Below are positions 1 to 12,029 of a stretch of DNA of 64,000 bases, in pieces; position 1 is the first letter of the stretch; the number at the start of each line of letters is the position of its first letter. Under the pieces are notes generated by a model. That model was not told the DNA's origin, searched no databases, and worked only from the letters and a program-made list of their open reading frames with translations. The DNA lies in assembly GCA_004154925.1 (NCBI GenBank), contig QJNS01000003.1:558001-622000 (forward strand). The letters run 5' to 3'. Made by a program: the position numbers and the translations under genes. This DNA comes from Monosporascus cannonballus. Lineage: Eukaryota; Ascomycota; Sordariomycetes; Xylariales.

Positions 1-2190
1 TAAACTCTAACGCATATAATAGCTGCAGCCCTACCCCGTTACGTTATCATCCTCCTTTTTAAAATACGATAAATCCGAATTTTTCTAGTTTTACCGAGCC
101 ACGCCCTTAGAAGAGAATATACGTACGCGTATCTTAAATTTCTAGCATTAATATAAAAGAATTAATATAACGTTTAAATTTTTCATTCGTAATTAGGTTT
201 TTTATAACGATTCAGGCCGAATTACTAATTCGACTATTTGGATTAACTAATTAATTAACGTTATTAAAACAAAACCAAATACGTAAAGGGTTATTAATAT
301 ACGAAAGTTAAAAAAAGTTTTTAATTCCTGTTAATTAAGACCTTATTATATACAAATACTATAATATATTATACGAGAAACTTATAATATTCGTAAAAAA
401 ACCTGAATTCCACCGCCCGCCAGAAAAGTTATTTTTCGAAATTAAAGTAATTTATATTATTTTGGAAGAAAATTTATATTTTATAAAAACCTTTATCCCT
501 AATTAATTTAAGTTTTTAAATTAAGTAATTATATATTTAAAGAAAAAATAACAGTTATATAATACGAAACGGAAAACAAAGCGATTTCGTAATAATAATA
601 ATAATTCGGATATTTTTATATATTCTTTTTTCATAACCATAGCTATTATAATTAAAATAATTTCTAAAATCAACGGCAATTACCTGCCTTATTTATTAGG
701 TAAATATTTATTATTTTCGAGTACTTCGGAGCTATAAAACTTAATAGCTTTTTTATAACTTTCGACAAATGCCCCTAGTTTGTTATAATCCTAATTAAGT
801 AATTACGGATATCTATAATTTTCGCTTTATTATTAACATAAATCATAATCTTAATAATAAAACATAAGTTATTAAGTTAAATTAAGGGAATATTATTTAA
901 TAATTTAAATATAAGAAAAACAATAATATCAATGTCGAAACGATTAATATTAAAACGCCGAACTTCCGTTTTATAACTATATTTAATTAGGCCGCCGATT
1001 TAACGAAAACCGACATATTTCGCAATTTTTTATAGCATTATTAGCAATTATTATATACGTAAATTAATATATATAAATATGAAAAATAAAACGCAAATTA
1101 CAGATATTAACATATTTAAGCCGGATATTTTTTAATTTCGATAATAAATATATTTCGTTCATAATATTTAAAATATATTATCGTTCGAAAATACAATTTA
1201 ATATAGTAATCTGGAATTAACCGTTCGATATTTATTCGGAAATAAAAATAAAAAGGTTATTTCGTCCGGCAAGTATGCGGTCGAATACCTTTAAGTTAAG
1301 TTTTTTCGTATTCGTAAATATTAGAATAAAAATAAAATATAGAATTATTAATACAAAAAATCGTAATTTTTTAATTAAGTTAATTAATAATATTATTTGG
1401 ATAATAATTAAATTAATTATTTTTAAAAAATTTAAATAATTAAGCATTTCCTAAAACTTATCTTAATAACCAAAAAAATATTAAGTTTTCCAAAAACCAA
1501 ATTATATATCGTATTAATTTGTTTTTTCCGTAAAATACGGCTTAACTCGTTAAATATAATATCTAATATAAGGCGAATAAATCGATAACGCAGGGTTTTC
1601 GTAAAGTTATTAGCCGTATATATAACGTTAGCATATAGATTAATTACGTTTATATTAATAAGAAACCAGTAAAAACATTAAATAAAAATAAACGTTTTAC
1701 TTTGAAAAATTAAGTATACGAAAGTTTAAGATATTTATCTTAGATTTTCGAATATATTACCTATATTTGGCTAATTAAAAAAACATATATTTCGGGGCTT
1801 ATTATAAATAATTTTAAATTTTATATATTAATATTTTTACTTATAAAGTTATATTATTATTATCCTGGTTTAAGGAAAAGAAAAAGTTATAGCATATATT
1901 AATCGAAATTTAAAACCATTTTTTATTATAATAATTTTTATTTCGTGGTAATTAAAATTATTGTTATATTAAAAAATACTGATTTTAATTTTACATCAAA
2001 TTATATAAGTTCAAATATTAAAAGTTTCGTAATTAATATATATTGCCAAAATTAATAATAATAATTTTTACGAATGTTTATAAGAATATACCAAACGGAA
2101 CCAAAAAATTATAACTTGTTATTAAGCCTTTTTTTGGAGGTTTTATTGTTTTTGTGGGTATTATTCTTAAAGGAGTTTAACTGATATATT
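1..2190. repeat. AT-rich degraded repeat DNA, unassigned
   Basis: This stretch is strongly AT-rich, has stops in all frames, and still contains many CpG but few CpA/TpG, the pattern expected after RIP. A short open stretch around 1232-1447 looks like chance. I could not find an LTR, a reverse transcriptase motif, an integrase zinc-binding motif or terminal repeats here, so the family is unknown. The change to GC-balanced sequence at about 2190 is abrupt. Confidence 0.6.
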
Positions 2191-2241
2191 GGACCTCTGA
2201 CAGATACTTCTTGATTAAAAGCTATAGCTGTGGTTACGACT

Positions 2242-2260
2242 GCTGCGCCGCAGGCGCAGC
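2242..2260. other. Short GC-rich perfect hairpin
   Basis: GCTGCGCC, a 3-base loop GCA, then GGCGCAGC. An outer TGTGG (2229-2233) and CCACA (2260-2264) could extend it imperfectly. It lies about 50 bp inside the left edge of the GC island. A Helitron-type 3' hairpin was considered, but no CTRR terminus follows on either strand. Confidence 0.4.
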
Positions 2261-3419
2261 CACAATCTCCAAAATAGGGTCCTGATCATGATGAGGCAAG
2301 AAAAACGTTAAGTTTTATCATTAGATTGCGAAACGACAATTACGGAGGTTTAGGTTTATGAAGTTATTAAGATATACAGCAAAAAGGATGGCTTAAAGCT
2401 AGGGCAGGGCTCCTAACGTAGTCCATACGCCATTATTTAGCAGCTTTAGCAACTTAAAGTTGCTGAATCTGAAATGGGGGAAATTCAGCATGCTGAATAA
2501 ATATGATTCGTCCAAACCTGCCAAGAAGATCCAGCCATTTTCAGCAGAAAAATGTGGAGATGGCTGGTTCTGAACCACCCGAACGGTTTGTTGAATCTGA
2601 TTCTGAATCCCCACAAGTCGGTGTTGCTGAATGGTCCCCAACAGCCCCTTAAAGTTCAGTCGAATGGTACCGACCACTCTAATTCCCTGTACTGTCTAGC
2701 CTGCCCATGTGAAACCCATAATGTTTTCATGTTCAGCGGTAACGCTGCACATATAATCACCGACTATGAACTGGATGCAGTCTCCAAATAAGGCCCTGCT
2801 GCGGCCACATTGCGAAGACAACGTACATAACGACTCGCGGTCTGTACCTCTCGTGTCTTCCCAGTGGCTCAAAATTTCCAACAAAGACTGGCCAACCATT
2901 TCACCTATTGTAGTTGACGGATCCGGAGCCGATGAGGTCCTCGACCATGCTTAGATGAAAGACACAAAGTTAACGAAGACACAATGATGCTTTCTTGCTG
3001 TTATGATATATAACTACTCTATATGATACCCCTGAATTGTCCATATGGGTATCATAGAGGCTGTAAATTGTTTAAAGGAGTACTCGAAATGAGCGTCTCC
3101 AAGCAACGCGAATGGAACAAGGGGGACAAGGAAGGTATCGGGGGCTGCTTGCCCACTAAGAATGACCAACCACTTGAATTCTTTCGGATCATTGGTAAGG
3201 GAACCCTTGATGACCCTTGTGTAAGTGCCATAACCTAGGAACCAAGTCTTATGTAATCTGCCTTACTTATGACGCCATGATGCAGGCCACCTGGATATCG
3301 GACCCAGGGTTTGCCGCCCCCTCCAAAAGGCGTACGAAGCCTTTGCGAGTCACCAATGCAAGGATCTAGGCTTTTCATTTATCTGGATTAGGTAGGCTAC
3401 GGGCAATTTCTAGGCAGCA

Positions 3420-3842
3420 ATGCTACCAGAGGACTTTCAACTGACTACAGGACGAGCCCCTATTCATGATGGTCAGACGACGCGATGCGAGATGACAGGG
3501 CGGAAGACCGGTTATGAACCGAATTCCGACCAGGAACACATGACGGTGTATCTGGGCCTCCTCTCGTCTTGGATCCACGTTCATGGGGATTTGTACACCA
3601 TTAAGGATAAGCGGTCCAACGCTCCGGTCGGGTTGCTACCGAGGGACCAGCGTTGGGTAAAGGACGGCCAGACCGGCTGGAATCCGGAGCTCTGGGGGTG
3701 GACGAATGTGAAGGCACAGAAGGAAAGCGAGTCTTTTAGAAGGGCCAACAAGAGTATGAATTGGAGGATGGGCCGCCAAGACAAAACAGATAATGGTTGT
3801 AGACAGTTCCCAAATAGCCGGCGACGTAAACCGGATACTTGA
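3420..3842 (+). CDS. Hypothetical open frame, doubtful
   Basis: An ATG-started frame of 140 codons, rich in charged residues, Trp and Gln. I recognise no domain. There is no signal peptide, transmembrane segment or cysteine pattern, no clear TATA box at a useful distance, and an equally open frame exists on the other strand (3581-3853). It is listed because it is the longest ATG-started frame in an otherwise unexplained stretch. It is more likely a chance ORF than a gene. Confidence 0.15.
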   Translation: MLPEDFQLTTGRAPIHDGQTTRCEMTGRKTGYEPNSDQEHMTVYLGLLSSWIHVHGDLYTIKDKRSNAPVGLLPRDQRWVKDGQTGWNPELWGWTNVKAQKESESFRRANKSMNWRMGRQDKTDNGCRQFPNSRRRKPDT

Positions 3843-6082
3843 ATAAAACTCAAGAGTCAATCAATAGGCGCTTATATAGGTGCGTCTGTTTCATATCATG
3901 AATGGGAATAGGGGTAAATGAGTGTACATAAACAAGTTGGATGAAGAGCTATCCCAAGACCAGGAGCTGGAGCCTCTTTTATGAAGGCATATGACCGCAT
4001 TCCATAGCTTTCCATTCATATGCATCTTGACCTGCTCTCACCGTATGCGGGCAATTGAAACATGAGAACAGATATTGAATCGTCCAACATATATGAGCAC
4101 CACTTGGATTCCATTTAAGTAAATGACTGACTGGCCAGGGACGACTTAACTACATCCCAGGAATTGTGGGTCTTGTAGTTACCGCAATTCCCCATATGGA
4201 TGGACGATTAGGCGTCACGAACCAACTCACCGCTTCGGGCCCTGAACGTTTCCTTCGGCAGGGGTTTAGAAAGGAAGCAAGAGAAAGGAGAAAATTCTGC
4301 TGGGGTATAAAACAGGACAATCCAACTTAACCAAAACCTCGTTGCAGATTCATTCCCAGTCTCGGCAAACCCCGTGGGACGACAGGAGAGCAATAAATAC
4401 TGGTCAAATCAGTCTGTCAGAATATGACATTCTGAAAAGCCCGGCAGATTGTAGTATTCTAGTGAATTCCGCATTTGCGCCTAATTTTTTCGCTATAATT
4501 AGCCATCGCCTTCTTGGCTTGTCTATAAAGCATTGCATCCTGCTTGTCGTTCCGAAGCTTACTAATATCGATTCTCGAATATTTCGGGCCTTCGGCTGTC
4601 GGATTCCGTTGAGATGTTGCTCACATCTTCCGCACCCTCCCAACAAGCAGATCTACACTTGTCCAAACCCACCGTCTACCACCACCCCTCGAATTTCGGG
4701 GGCTGTCTTCCCTCTCTCGTTCATGATCGGGCCTTCCCGGCTACCGAATCCATCTACAATACCGCCGAAACCAATAGTGCATGTTCGTCATAAGCAGTCG
4801 TAAGTCTCCAGGGTCTCATCAACACTGTCCAGTCTTAGGCACAAGCATGATCGACTAATAACGAATACACTGCTAAAATCAATACTAGCAATATTCTAGT
4901 GGTCCAGTATTCCCTGTACTTCCAGGAAGGACGTTAGCAGGTAAGGAGCATGCCCAGCATTGAACAGCAATCCATTCTGGTTATAGATCTGGCGGTCCTA
5001 GAAGAGACCCGCCCGGAGACTGGCGCCTACCGATGCTGAATCACTTAGTGAAGAATGGCCATGTTCGTACGATGGGTTATCTCCGTCCACTCTCACTATT
5101 ATGTGTTCGCCACCACGTCGTCGCAGACAGACTCCAACCAGAGACACAGAGTCGGTGCACAGCATGCTGTCTGTTCTCACTCCCGAAGATTTTGGCCGAA
5201 CCCGCATTGAGGAGTTGATCGGTGCTCCGCGCAGGGCTGACGGGGGCCGGCCATGGGTACGTACATGCCATGTCGAGGTCGTTCATTGTCGGGGCTGGAG
5301 CCCGACTTCAAAAAAGGCATGAAGCTCGGACGAAGAAGGCCGAGGATATAGGGCGACATATAGTCACACTTGAGAAGCCAGGGAAAGAGCTGAGCTCGAC
5401 GGGCGCGAGACATTTCCGGACGCCTGCTTTGAAGTAGTCGTTATGAGAAAGCCCACCCACATGGACGTTACACTGGGAATGGGAACCGCAATAATGTGCG
5501 TACTAGGTTAGAAAGCGGAAGACCTAACGAGACCATTGAGGGAATCGTTTTGTACCAGGGATCACCTGGCTATGCACAAGAACAGGCTTCAAGGAGACAT
5601 GGGGCCTCGGTAATGGCTTCCGCGTATTTACAAGGCACATAGAGACGGGAAAAGACTCACAAACACTGTTCACGGCGTCGTTTGCACGGGGGCCAATATA
5701 CTCAATGTGACGTGACTTATTGGCGAATCACCTGTTAAAGACTAGCTGTGACCATGGGACTCTCTTCATATGGGAGAGTGTACGAAGAATTGAACTATGA
5801 ACGGAACGTCATATTAGAGAAGGGTCTGGGGCTGCACGCCAGAATTCGCAATTAAAATGCCTATTTGACAGCAGGTGGGACTGTTTCCTCTGCCATCCCA
5901 ATACAAACCCTAGAGTGCCCTTGTATCCTCAATGTGAAGTATGCAATACCCTATGTCCCGGTGCCGGTTTTATCCTCTATATCGCCAAAGAAGTCAAGCC
6001 CGAAAAACCCCATGTCGTGATCATCGTGAAACCGCGGCCCATAAATGTGACGACGGCGCAGAACCCGGAGTTCTCCCCGTGT

Positions 6083-6644
6083 CTACAACACCAAAGCCGC
6101 AACCATCCCGATACCGATCATCCCAAGGCCGACGCCGGGTCTGACGGCGGCATCCGGTTCGTCCGTAGGACTAGCAGTCTCGGAGGCGATGGCGTCGGAC
6201 ACGAGATTGGAGGCCGAGGCGACGGCGCTCGGCTCCGGGTTGTTCGCGACGTTGTTGCAGATCTGGGGGGCGAGGTCGGTAGCTCCTGCGGGGAGGTGAT
6301 ATCCATGTCAGCAAACGGATGTCTCGAAAGCCATACATCCTCGGCGGGAAGGCGGCAATGTGCAAGGTAGGGGGGGATGGCTTACTGGAGATCTCGTCCT
6401 GGGAGCACTGGCCCCCGAGGTAAACACAGGCGCCGATGGATGTAATGAAGCTCTGCCTGTTGTCGCCGCAGATGCACTCGAAGTCGGTAGGCTCGCAGCT
6501 GGCGGAGTCGGCGGCTGAGTTGAGACAGCCGATGGCGCAGGTGGGCAGCTGGGCGACGAGCTCCGGCAGAGAGTCGGACGCGGCGTTCTGGGCCGTGGCC
6601 GTGGCGGCGGCGAAGAGGGATAGTGCGATGGTTCTGAAGTGCAT
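6083..6644 (-). CDS. CFEM-domain protein, secreted and probably GPI-anchored
   Basis: Two exons, 6644-6386 and 6285-6083, joined across a 100-nt intron (6385-6286) with a GTAAGC donor, a CTGAC branch-like site and a CGCAG acceptor, give 153 residues. The N-terminus is a signal peptide (about residues 1-18, hydrophobic LSLFAAATATA). A CFEM domain follows with the family's eight cysteines; the eighth (QIC) is supplied by exon 2, which supports the splice. The Asp in the conserved 'TDFECIC' stretch corresponds to the haem-iron ligand known from Candida CFEM proteins. A Ser/Ala/Thr-rich stretch and a hydrophobic end (GIGMVAALVL) suggest a GPI signal. Related proteins act at the cell surface in haem uptake, adhesion or host interaction; the role here is inferred. 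No stops or RIP damage are visible. Without the splice the frame runs into unrelated sequence. Confidence 0.88.
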
Positions 6645-6685
6645 GATTCCGACAGATACTGGGGTCGTTTTAAGATTGCCGGCGA

Positions 6686-6702
6686 CGGATGTATCTCTGC
6701 TG
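6686..6702 (-). promoter_or_regulatory. Possible core promoter of the CFEM gene
   Basis: Reading the minus strand upstream of the CFEM start, the 5' flank is moderately AT-rich and a CATAAAACT stretch lies at about 6711-6719, 70-75 bp before the ATG. It could serve as a TATA-like element giving a short leader. This is a weak call from sequence alone and the exact position is approximate. Confidence 0.2.
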
Positions 6703-6763
6703 GATTTGAATAGTTTTATGTAGATGGATCCTCGATTCCGTGCGTCTCTTATTGATCAGCGAA

Positions 6764-6845
6764 GGTGAGTTTGAGTACTAAGGAAACGATTTGGCTCTCT
6801 CTCGTCGCCCGGTCCAGGTGAGATTTGAGTACCCAAGGAAATAAG
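6764..6845. repeat. Imperfect direct repeat upstream of the CFEM gene
   Basis: A roughly 28-bp unit, GGTGAGNTTTGAGTACYNAA followed by GGAAA, occurs twice about 51 bp apart (near 6764 and 6815). It lies 120-200 bp upstream of the CFEM start codon, so it could be a repeated upstream regulatory element or a small local duplication. Confidence 0.4.
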
Positions 6846-7435
6846 CGAGCGATTATATGAGATGAAAGTGCTATTCGGCTGATACGAAAGACGAATAAGA
6901 TAGGTGGAGATGATGGATCGAGGCAAACAATCAGCAGAACAAGCAAGCAAGAAGCAAACAGGAACAATCGGCGAGAACTGGATTGAATTGATGGAAGTGT
7001 GTATTGACCAAATGAATCACGGCAAAATCAACAAACAAAGAGAAGAAAAGAGGGTTCCTTTCAAATATTTCCACCTATATTACAAAGGACCAGAGTACCT
7101 TTCCTCATTACGCAACCTCTCGATCACGGTTACTTGCAATAAGGAAGGTAGTTGCGAAAGAAAGAGGATAGCAACTACATACAGCCGCGCGTCAGGAAGG
7201 CTGTGCACAATCCAGAGTTCTCGGCCCCCCCTCGGTGCCATGCCACTGCCGAGGGGGGGATGTTCTGGATGTGATCTAAGTGGAGGAGGTGGTTGGATAA
7301 GATTCGGTAAAAACTGGGGGATCTCCCGTCTCGTATTTTTGAATCGTATTCGAGACGTAAGTTGTCTGGTGGCTTTTGTGGGTCCTCTCGTCGCTTCTTG
7401 GTCCCCTGAAATGGCACAGATACAGCATGTTTTTT

Positions 7436-7621
7436 GACTTCCAGCGAGTGGGGCTACACGAACCACCCTGTGCACCCCTCTTACGGCTGTCAGAAAGGTA
7501 ACTGGTTCGCTTATAGTTAGGATTATCGATAAGGCAGATCATGTGGGAGATCAGAAGGATCCAAAGCATGTGGTTGGTGTCCACACAATGGTGGTTCGTG
7601 TAGTCCCACTCGTTGGAAGTC
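7436..7621. mobile_element. Small inverted-repeat element (MITE or foldback type)
   Basis: The left arm begins GACTTCCAGCGAGTGGGGCT at 7436. The reverse complement of the right arm (ending 7621) matches it over about 34 bp with two differences, both G/A. The 186-bp unit has no coding capacity. I could not see a target-site duplication, so insertion as a transposable unit is inferred from the paired arms only. It lies in the GC-balanced island and is not RIP-degraded. Confidence 0.55.
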
Positions 7622-8585
7622 GGAAGACGATGATGGTAATACAGAGGAAATCCGGCAGCCTAAACATGACATCAGTTTCCCCAGTTTCAGATATTTTGCG
7701 TCATTCTTGGCTTCCGTGTTGCGAGTCCTCTCAACTGTCAATCCGTCTTTTCATTTCCAGCCCCTCAAGGTCATCTCTACCCTTCCACCGGGTTATGACT
7801 GACCCCCAGAGCAGCTGCAGCCAGTATATACGAAATGCATGTCAGATGCTGCATATAAATCATCGATGTCTACGTGACTGTCGAGCAGCATAGCGAACCA
7901 GTCCCCCTCTGACAATACGAGTATTATCGCACATCACCTCGAAAATGTCTGGACAACGGGGACCATGAGGTGGCCCTACTTGCGTACTGTGGGACCGAGA
8001 TCTAGAAATGCCGCTGCCTCGATCCACCGCTATCGGGCATTAATCAGAGGCCTTTTATCGATGATCTTCCAGACCATGAATAAGTACGTCCCATCCTCTA
8101 ACCACGGACTAAAAGCGGAAGGGGTTTTCTATCAGCCCTTCTGGGAGGACTGACAGCTGTATTCATGAGCGCTCGTTTCCTGCGTCTTATCTCCCGATAG
8201 AAGCCAAGTTTCCAAAACACTCCGCCTCTCGCGGAGGAGAACCTGACTCGTTGATGGCTTGCACACATACTGGACTGTAGCTTTGGGAATATTGAATGGA
8301 ACCGGCGACTCGCCTCGACTAATGATTTCTTGCCCCAACTCGTGAAGCCTTCTTTTCCCCCGATATCCCTGAGGCTGTGGTTCTAATCTGCAGTTGGCAT
8401 AACAGCCCGTTAGTATGGTGTCACAGTTAGGCTGATCGCGAGAAAAGGTTGCATAGAGTGTGGGAAGTGATAATTGTCTGACTAGAATTGAGCTCCAAGG
8501 GGCGGTTGCTAGGAAGCTCTCTATATACTGTGGGAGCGCCGGAATAAGGTTTTTCCAGGTGCTGTCAAGTTTAATGATTAACACA
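7622..8585. other. GC-balanced right part of island 1, no clear gene
   Basis: No recognisable gene. The longest open frame (8584 down to 8132, minus) has no ATG at all and continues into the AT-rich boundary, so it could be at most an exon fragment; I recognise nothing in its translation. The switch to AT-rich DNA at about 8585 is abrupt, as expected where a repeat inserted. Confidence 0.4.
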
Positions 8586-9012
8586 GATACCTTTATTTTA
8601 CGATATACCCCCTAGATAAAAAAATTATTACCTTAAATTTGCTTTTTATATTTTTTAAAATTTTTAAATAATTATAATAATAAAAGAAAATATTATAATT
8701 AATGAATTAAATTAATAAAAAATAAGTTTTACGTATGTTAAAAATACAAAAAATCATTATTATATTTGTTTTCCCTTATTAGTATTGCAGTAATAAATAA
8801 CGAAATAATAAAATTTACGTTTGGCCCGTTTATTATTTTTATAATTTTTATATATTAAAATTTTTTAATTTTTTAATTCGTATAATAATTTCGTAAATAT
8901 TTATATTAAAGAAATAACCGTAATAATATTAATAATATTAATCATAATAATAAAAATAATAAAAATAATAAAAATAATAAAAATAATAAAAATAATAATA
9001 ATAATAATAATA

Positions 9013-9069
<57 letters not shown>

Positions 9070-11272
9070 TTTGTTATAATAATTATTATTATTATTATTA
9101 AAAAATTTTATAATAAGGCATAATAAATTAGTTGTAATTTTCGAAAACGCGTACGATATATTTTTTAATTTGTTCTTAATAATATCTTAAATACTGCCAA
9201 ATCCCAATCATATTTATTTTATATAATCATTTAATATTTTTAACAGAGAATAACTTTATATATTATATGTTAACCAAATATATTAATATAACAAACCCTT
9301 TTTTTATAAAAAGCTGTTTTTTCTATATTACTTTTCTTGAATTACTTTTACAATTTTTATAACTTTTAATACCTTTATACCTCCATATTCGTATTATTTC
9401 TATTATTTCCACCATTCTCCGTACTTATAGAGTTCGCGATATTTTCGTTATTACTATAAAATACTTTTTTTTGGTTACATACGTAACCTCCGAGACCTAA
9501 ATCCCCAATTTCTTCGAAACTTTTAAGTCATTAAAGTATTAAATTGTCGTTCAAATTAAGAAATATAATAGCAAAACGGTGGTTACGCGCCTAAGTCTAA
9601 ATAACCCAAAATAACATATTATGGTTAAATTAATTAATAAAAATATTATTAAAAATCCTAAAAACCAGTTTTATATTTAACCCCGTATTTTGGGTTAGCT
9701 TTTTATTACGAATTAATGTTTTAACAACCTGTTCGAAACCTTGTTTTTACGAGCTAGCTATTATATTCCTTAAGCTTTTTGTTTTTTGTTATATTTCCGA
9801 ATTATTAGCCGGGCGCTTACGAAAACGGACGCGTATCCGTTACGAAACGTTCTTATTAGTGAAAATAACTTCGGCTTTTTTAACGGAATAATTTTTTCTT
9901 TGCCAGCAGCCGATTTTTTTTAAAAAAAAGCCTGTAATACCTTTTGAACAGAATAAATAATACTTTTAGCTTCCTTTTTAAAGCCAACAACTAATTCGCT
10001 TTTAACTTTAATAATAGGCCCAAATATGGCTTTATAAAGTTCGGCGTACTCCAAGGCTTTATATCAGAAAAACCTTATTTTGGGATAAGCTTAAAATAAC
10101 GGTTAATTATTACTTAATAATTTAATATAAAAATGTTATTAATTTTTAAATAATCTTTTTATATTTTGGATGTAGCCGTAAAAATTTAAAAGCCTTTATT
10201 CTAACTGAAATTAGTTATTTCTTTTAACGCAAATTATATCGAGGTTTTTTTCTAAAAATATATGTACTTATTTTTTATTTATTTTTTTCGTTTTGCAAAT
10301 CTCGTAAATATTTAACTTATTAATTACAGCTTAATAACTGCATTTGTTAATTATATAATTCGAAATATTAAATTTTTGTTAATTTATTTTCGATATAATT
10401 TAAGGAATATTATTATCTTATACGAAATGCACGAATAATATACCTACAGTTAATTGCTGTTTTCGGTTAGGCTTAACCCAGGGTTTCTTTAAGAAACTTT
10501 AGGATTAACAGAAACCTTAGTAAATTCGGTATAACGTTATTAAGTATATATAATAATTAATAAGGCTCAAAGATTTTCCGCCTAAGTTTACGTTAATAAA
10601 ATAATAATTGTATTAGAAATAAAGTACGGTTTTTTTATAAAAATATCGAATTCCGGAAGGTTCTAGGGTTAACCGTTTATTTTGTATAGGAATTTAGGTT
10701 ATATTCCAAATTTTATCCAATATCCTTTATTTTTCGAATAAACCGCCGCTATTTGTGCCCATATACCTTTTATTACCTTTCGAATATATTAATGTCTAGC
10801 CCGAAAGATTTTTATTTATTATAATCAACGTTGTCTTTTTGCGAATAAAGATATTAATATCATATATGATCGAAAAATGGTAATAATTTAGTTCTCTCGA
10901 AAAGTAACGAGGTTAATTAGAAAATTAAAACCGTTCGTTAACATCAGCCGATTAATCGAAACTTAAAATAACAAGAACTTTAAAATCAGCAGTTCCACTT
11001 CTGTCTTGCTAATCGACAGAGTTGGCACGAACCATAAGTATTAGATTCTAAATGTTCTCGAACTTCACCTATATCACAGGACATATAGCAATATAAAATG
11101 CTATTAGAAAATAACCAATCCCTTTCCTCATTACTAACTAATAATTAATACACGCTTTATGAAAAAGAATATTTAAATTTATAAAATTTTACCGGTTTAA
11201 TTTGTTAATCAGCGAATAAATAAATTAAAATATAAGTAATACATTTTATATAATAAGTATATTTATACTTCT
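8586..11272. repeat. AT-rich degraded repeat DNA, unassigned
   Basis: RIP-like composition with stops in all frames. On the minus strand, 9480-10560 contains stretches that look like decayed protein-coding sequence (for example about 9770-9960), but I cannot assign the family with confidence. A trinucleotide repeat lies at 8943-9070. The next recognisable element, A1, starts at 11273. Confidence 0.5.
8943..9070. repeat. AAT/ATT microsatellite with inverted halves
   Basis: AAT-rich units, first as AATAATAAAA-like decamers and then pure AAT, switch at about 9013 to a long ATT run. The two halves are complementary and could fold into a hairpin. Confidence 0.85.
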
Positions 11273-12029
11273 TATAACGGCAGGCGGTTTAACCAACTAT
11301 TAAACCTCAGTCGTAAGGGTTTATATTAATAGAAATATCGTAGAAATTTAAACAATAAATACAATAACGTATCACGTCTTATTGTACTAAAAATATCTTA
11401 GGTAACGATATTTTATTGCAAACTGCCGTTATTTAACCTATAAAAATAATAATTGTATATATCTTAATTCCATTATTATTATTCGTTCCTATTTAGTAAA
11501 GTTTTGTTAAGCGGATACTTAATTGTTATGACCCAACCAGGAGAGGGTCTCGAAAACGGTCGCTAAGTGACCAAAACAGGGTCCAAGTGGGTCAAGATCA
11601 CGTGACATGGATCGGAAGTGATTCAAGGGATCTAACGGGATACATGCAGTTATCCGGTATGGATCCGAAGTGATCCAAGGGATCTAACGAGATCCAAGAT
11701 GAAGATATATACGCTTATTATTTTCATAGTTGAGTTTCAGCTTGCAACACTCATCAATACGAATCGTTTGCAATGCAATTTCGGCACCCTTGGTATTACG
11801 AGACGCGACTTAGCTACCTCATTGCTCCAGAGTCCTACGATACTCCTACCAATATAAACCCGTACGACTTAGGTTTAATGGTTGGTTAAACCACGAAGCC
11901 GTCATATTAATGCTAATTATTTGGGCTTAATAAACTTCCGCTAAGCATTAATTACGTAATTTGGATTAACGTAATCTTATAATCCTAATTTAACCGTTTT
12001 TATATATCAAATCTAATTAAATCCTAATA
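11273..12029 (-). repeat. 3' LTR of A1, split by a nested LTR
   Basis: Starts TATAACGGC (TGTGACGGC before RIP) and ends CCTAATA. It is interrupted at 11524-11906; the two pieces add up to about 369 bp, close to the 382-bp LTRs of A2. It contains the conserved A-family core around 11292-11325. Confidence 0.75.
11524..11906 (-). mobile_element. Solo LTR of A-family type, TSD TTAAT
   Basis: Begins TGTTATGACCC and ends GCCGTCATA, 383 bp, with the conserved A-family core near its right end. TTAAT occurs on both sides (11519-11523 and 11907-11911), and removing the unit restores the A1 LTR. It keeps far more GC than its host, so it is younger or escaped RIP. Inside is an imperfect tandem pair (about 11609 and 11661) of a unit containing GGATCNGAAGTGATYCAAGG. 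Confidence 0.85.

Larger units (their letters stand above)
2191..6082. other. GC-balanced island without a recognisable gene
   Basis: Base composition is normal here, in sharp contrast to the flanks. The longest ATG-started open frame is 3420-3842 (plus, 140 codons); it has no domain, signal peptide or membrane segment I recognise. Other open frames are shorter, start with non-ATG codons, or lie antisense to the CFEM gene. Small inverted repeats occur at 2242-2260 (8-bp arms, 3-base loop), 2448-2464 (8-bp arms, 1-base centre) and 3020-3057 (11- to 12-bp arms, about 15-base loop). A TATA-like box (TATAAAA, 4306-4312) has no convincing gene after it. The island may hold decayed genes, a noncoding RNA or simple intergenic DNA. 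Confidence 0.5.

Noticed and set aside
2220..2290. Helitron 3' end (hairpin at 2242-2260)
   Set aside because: There is no CTRR terminus at the right distance on either strand and no Rep/helicase coding sequence nearby.
4342..4803. 154-codon plus-strand open frame downstream of a TATA-like box
   Set aside because: It begins with TTG, not ATG, and its Pro/Ser-rich translation resembles nothing I know.
5915..6370. Long plus-strand open frame over the CFEM gene
   Set aside because: It is antisense to the spliced CFEM gene, which has a signal peptide, eight conserved Cys and good splice sites. The GC-rich codons of that gene keep the opposite strand open.
6904..7437. 178-codon plus-strand open frame
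   Set aside because: It begins with GTG, has no recognisable domain, ends at the edge of the inverted-repeat unit, and competing frames are open on the other strand.
8132..8584. 150-codon minus-strand open frame at the island edge
   Set aside because: It has no ATG anywhere and no recognisable motif; at best it is an exon fragment cut by the repeat boundary.
8943..9070. CRISPR-like or centromere-like tandem array
   Set aside because: It is a plain AAT/ATT trinucleotide microsatellite with no spacers or longer unit.
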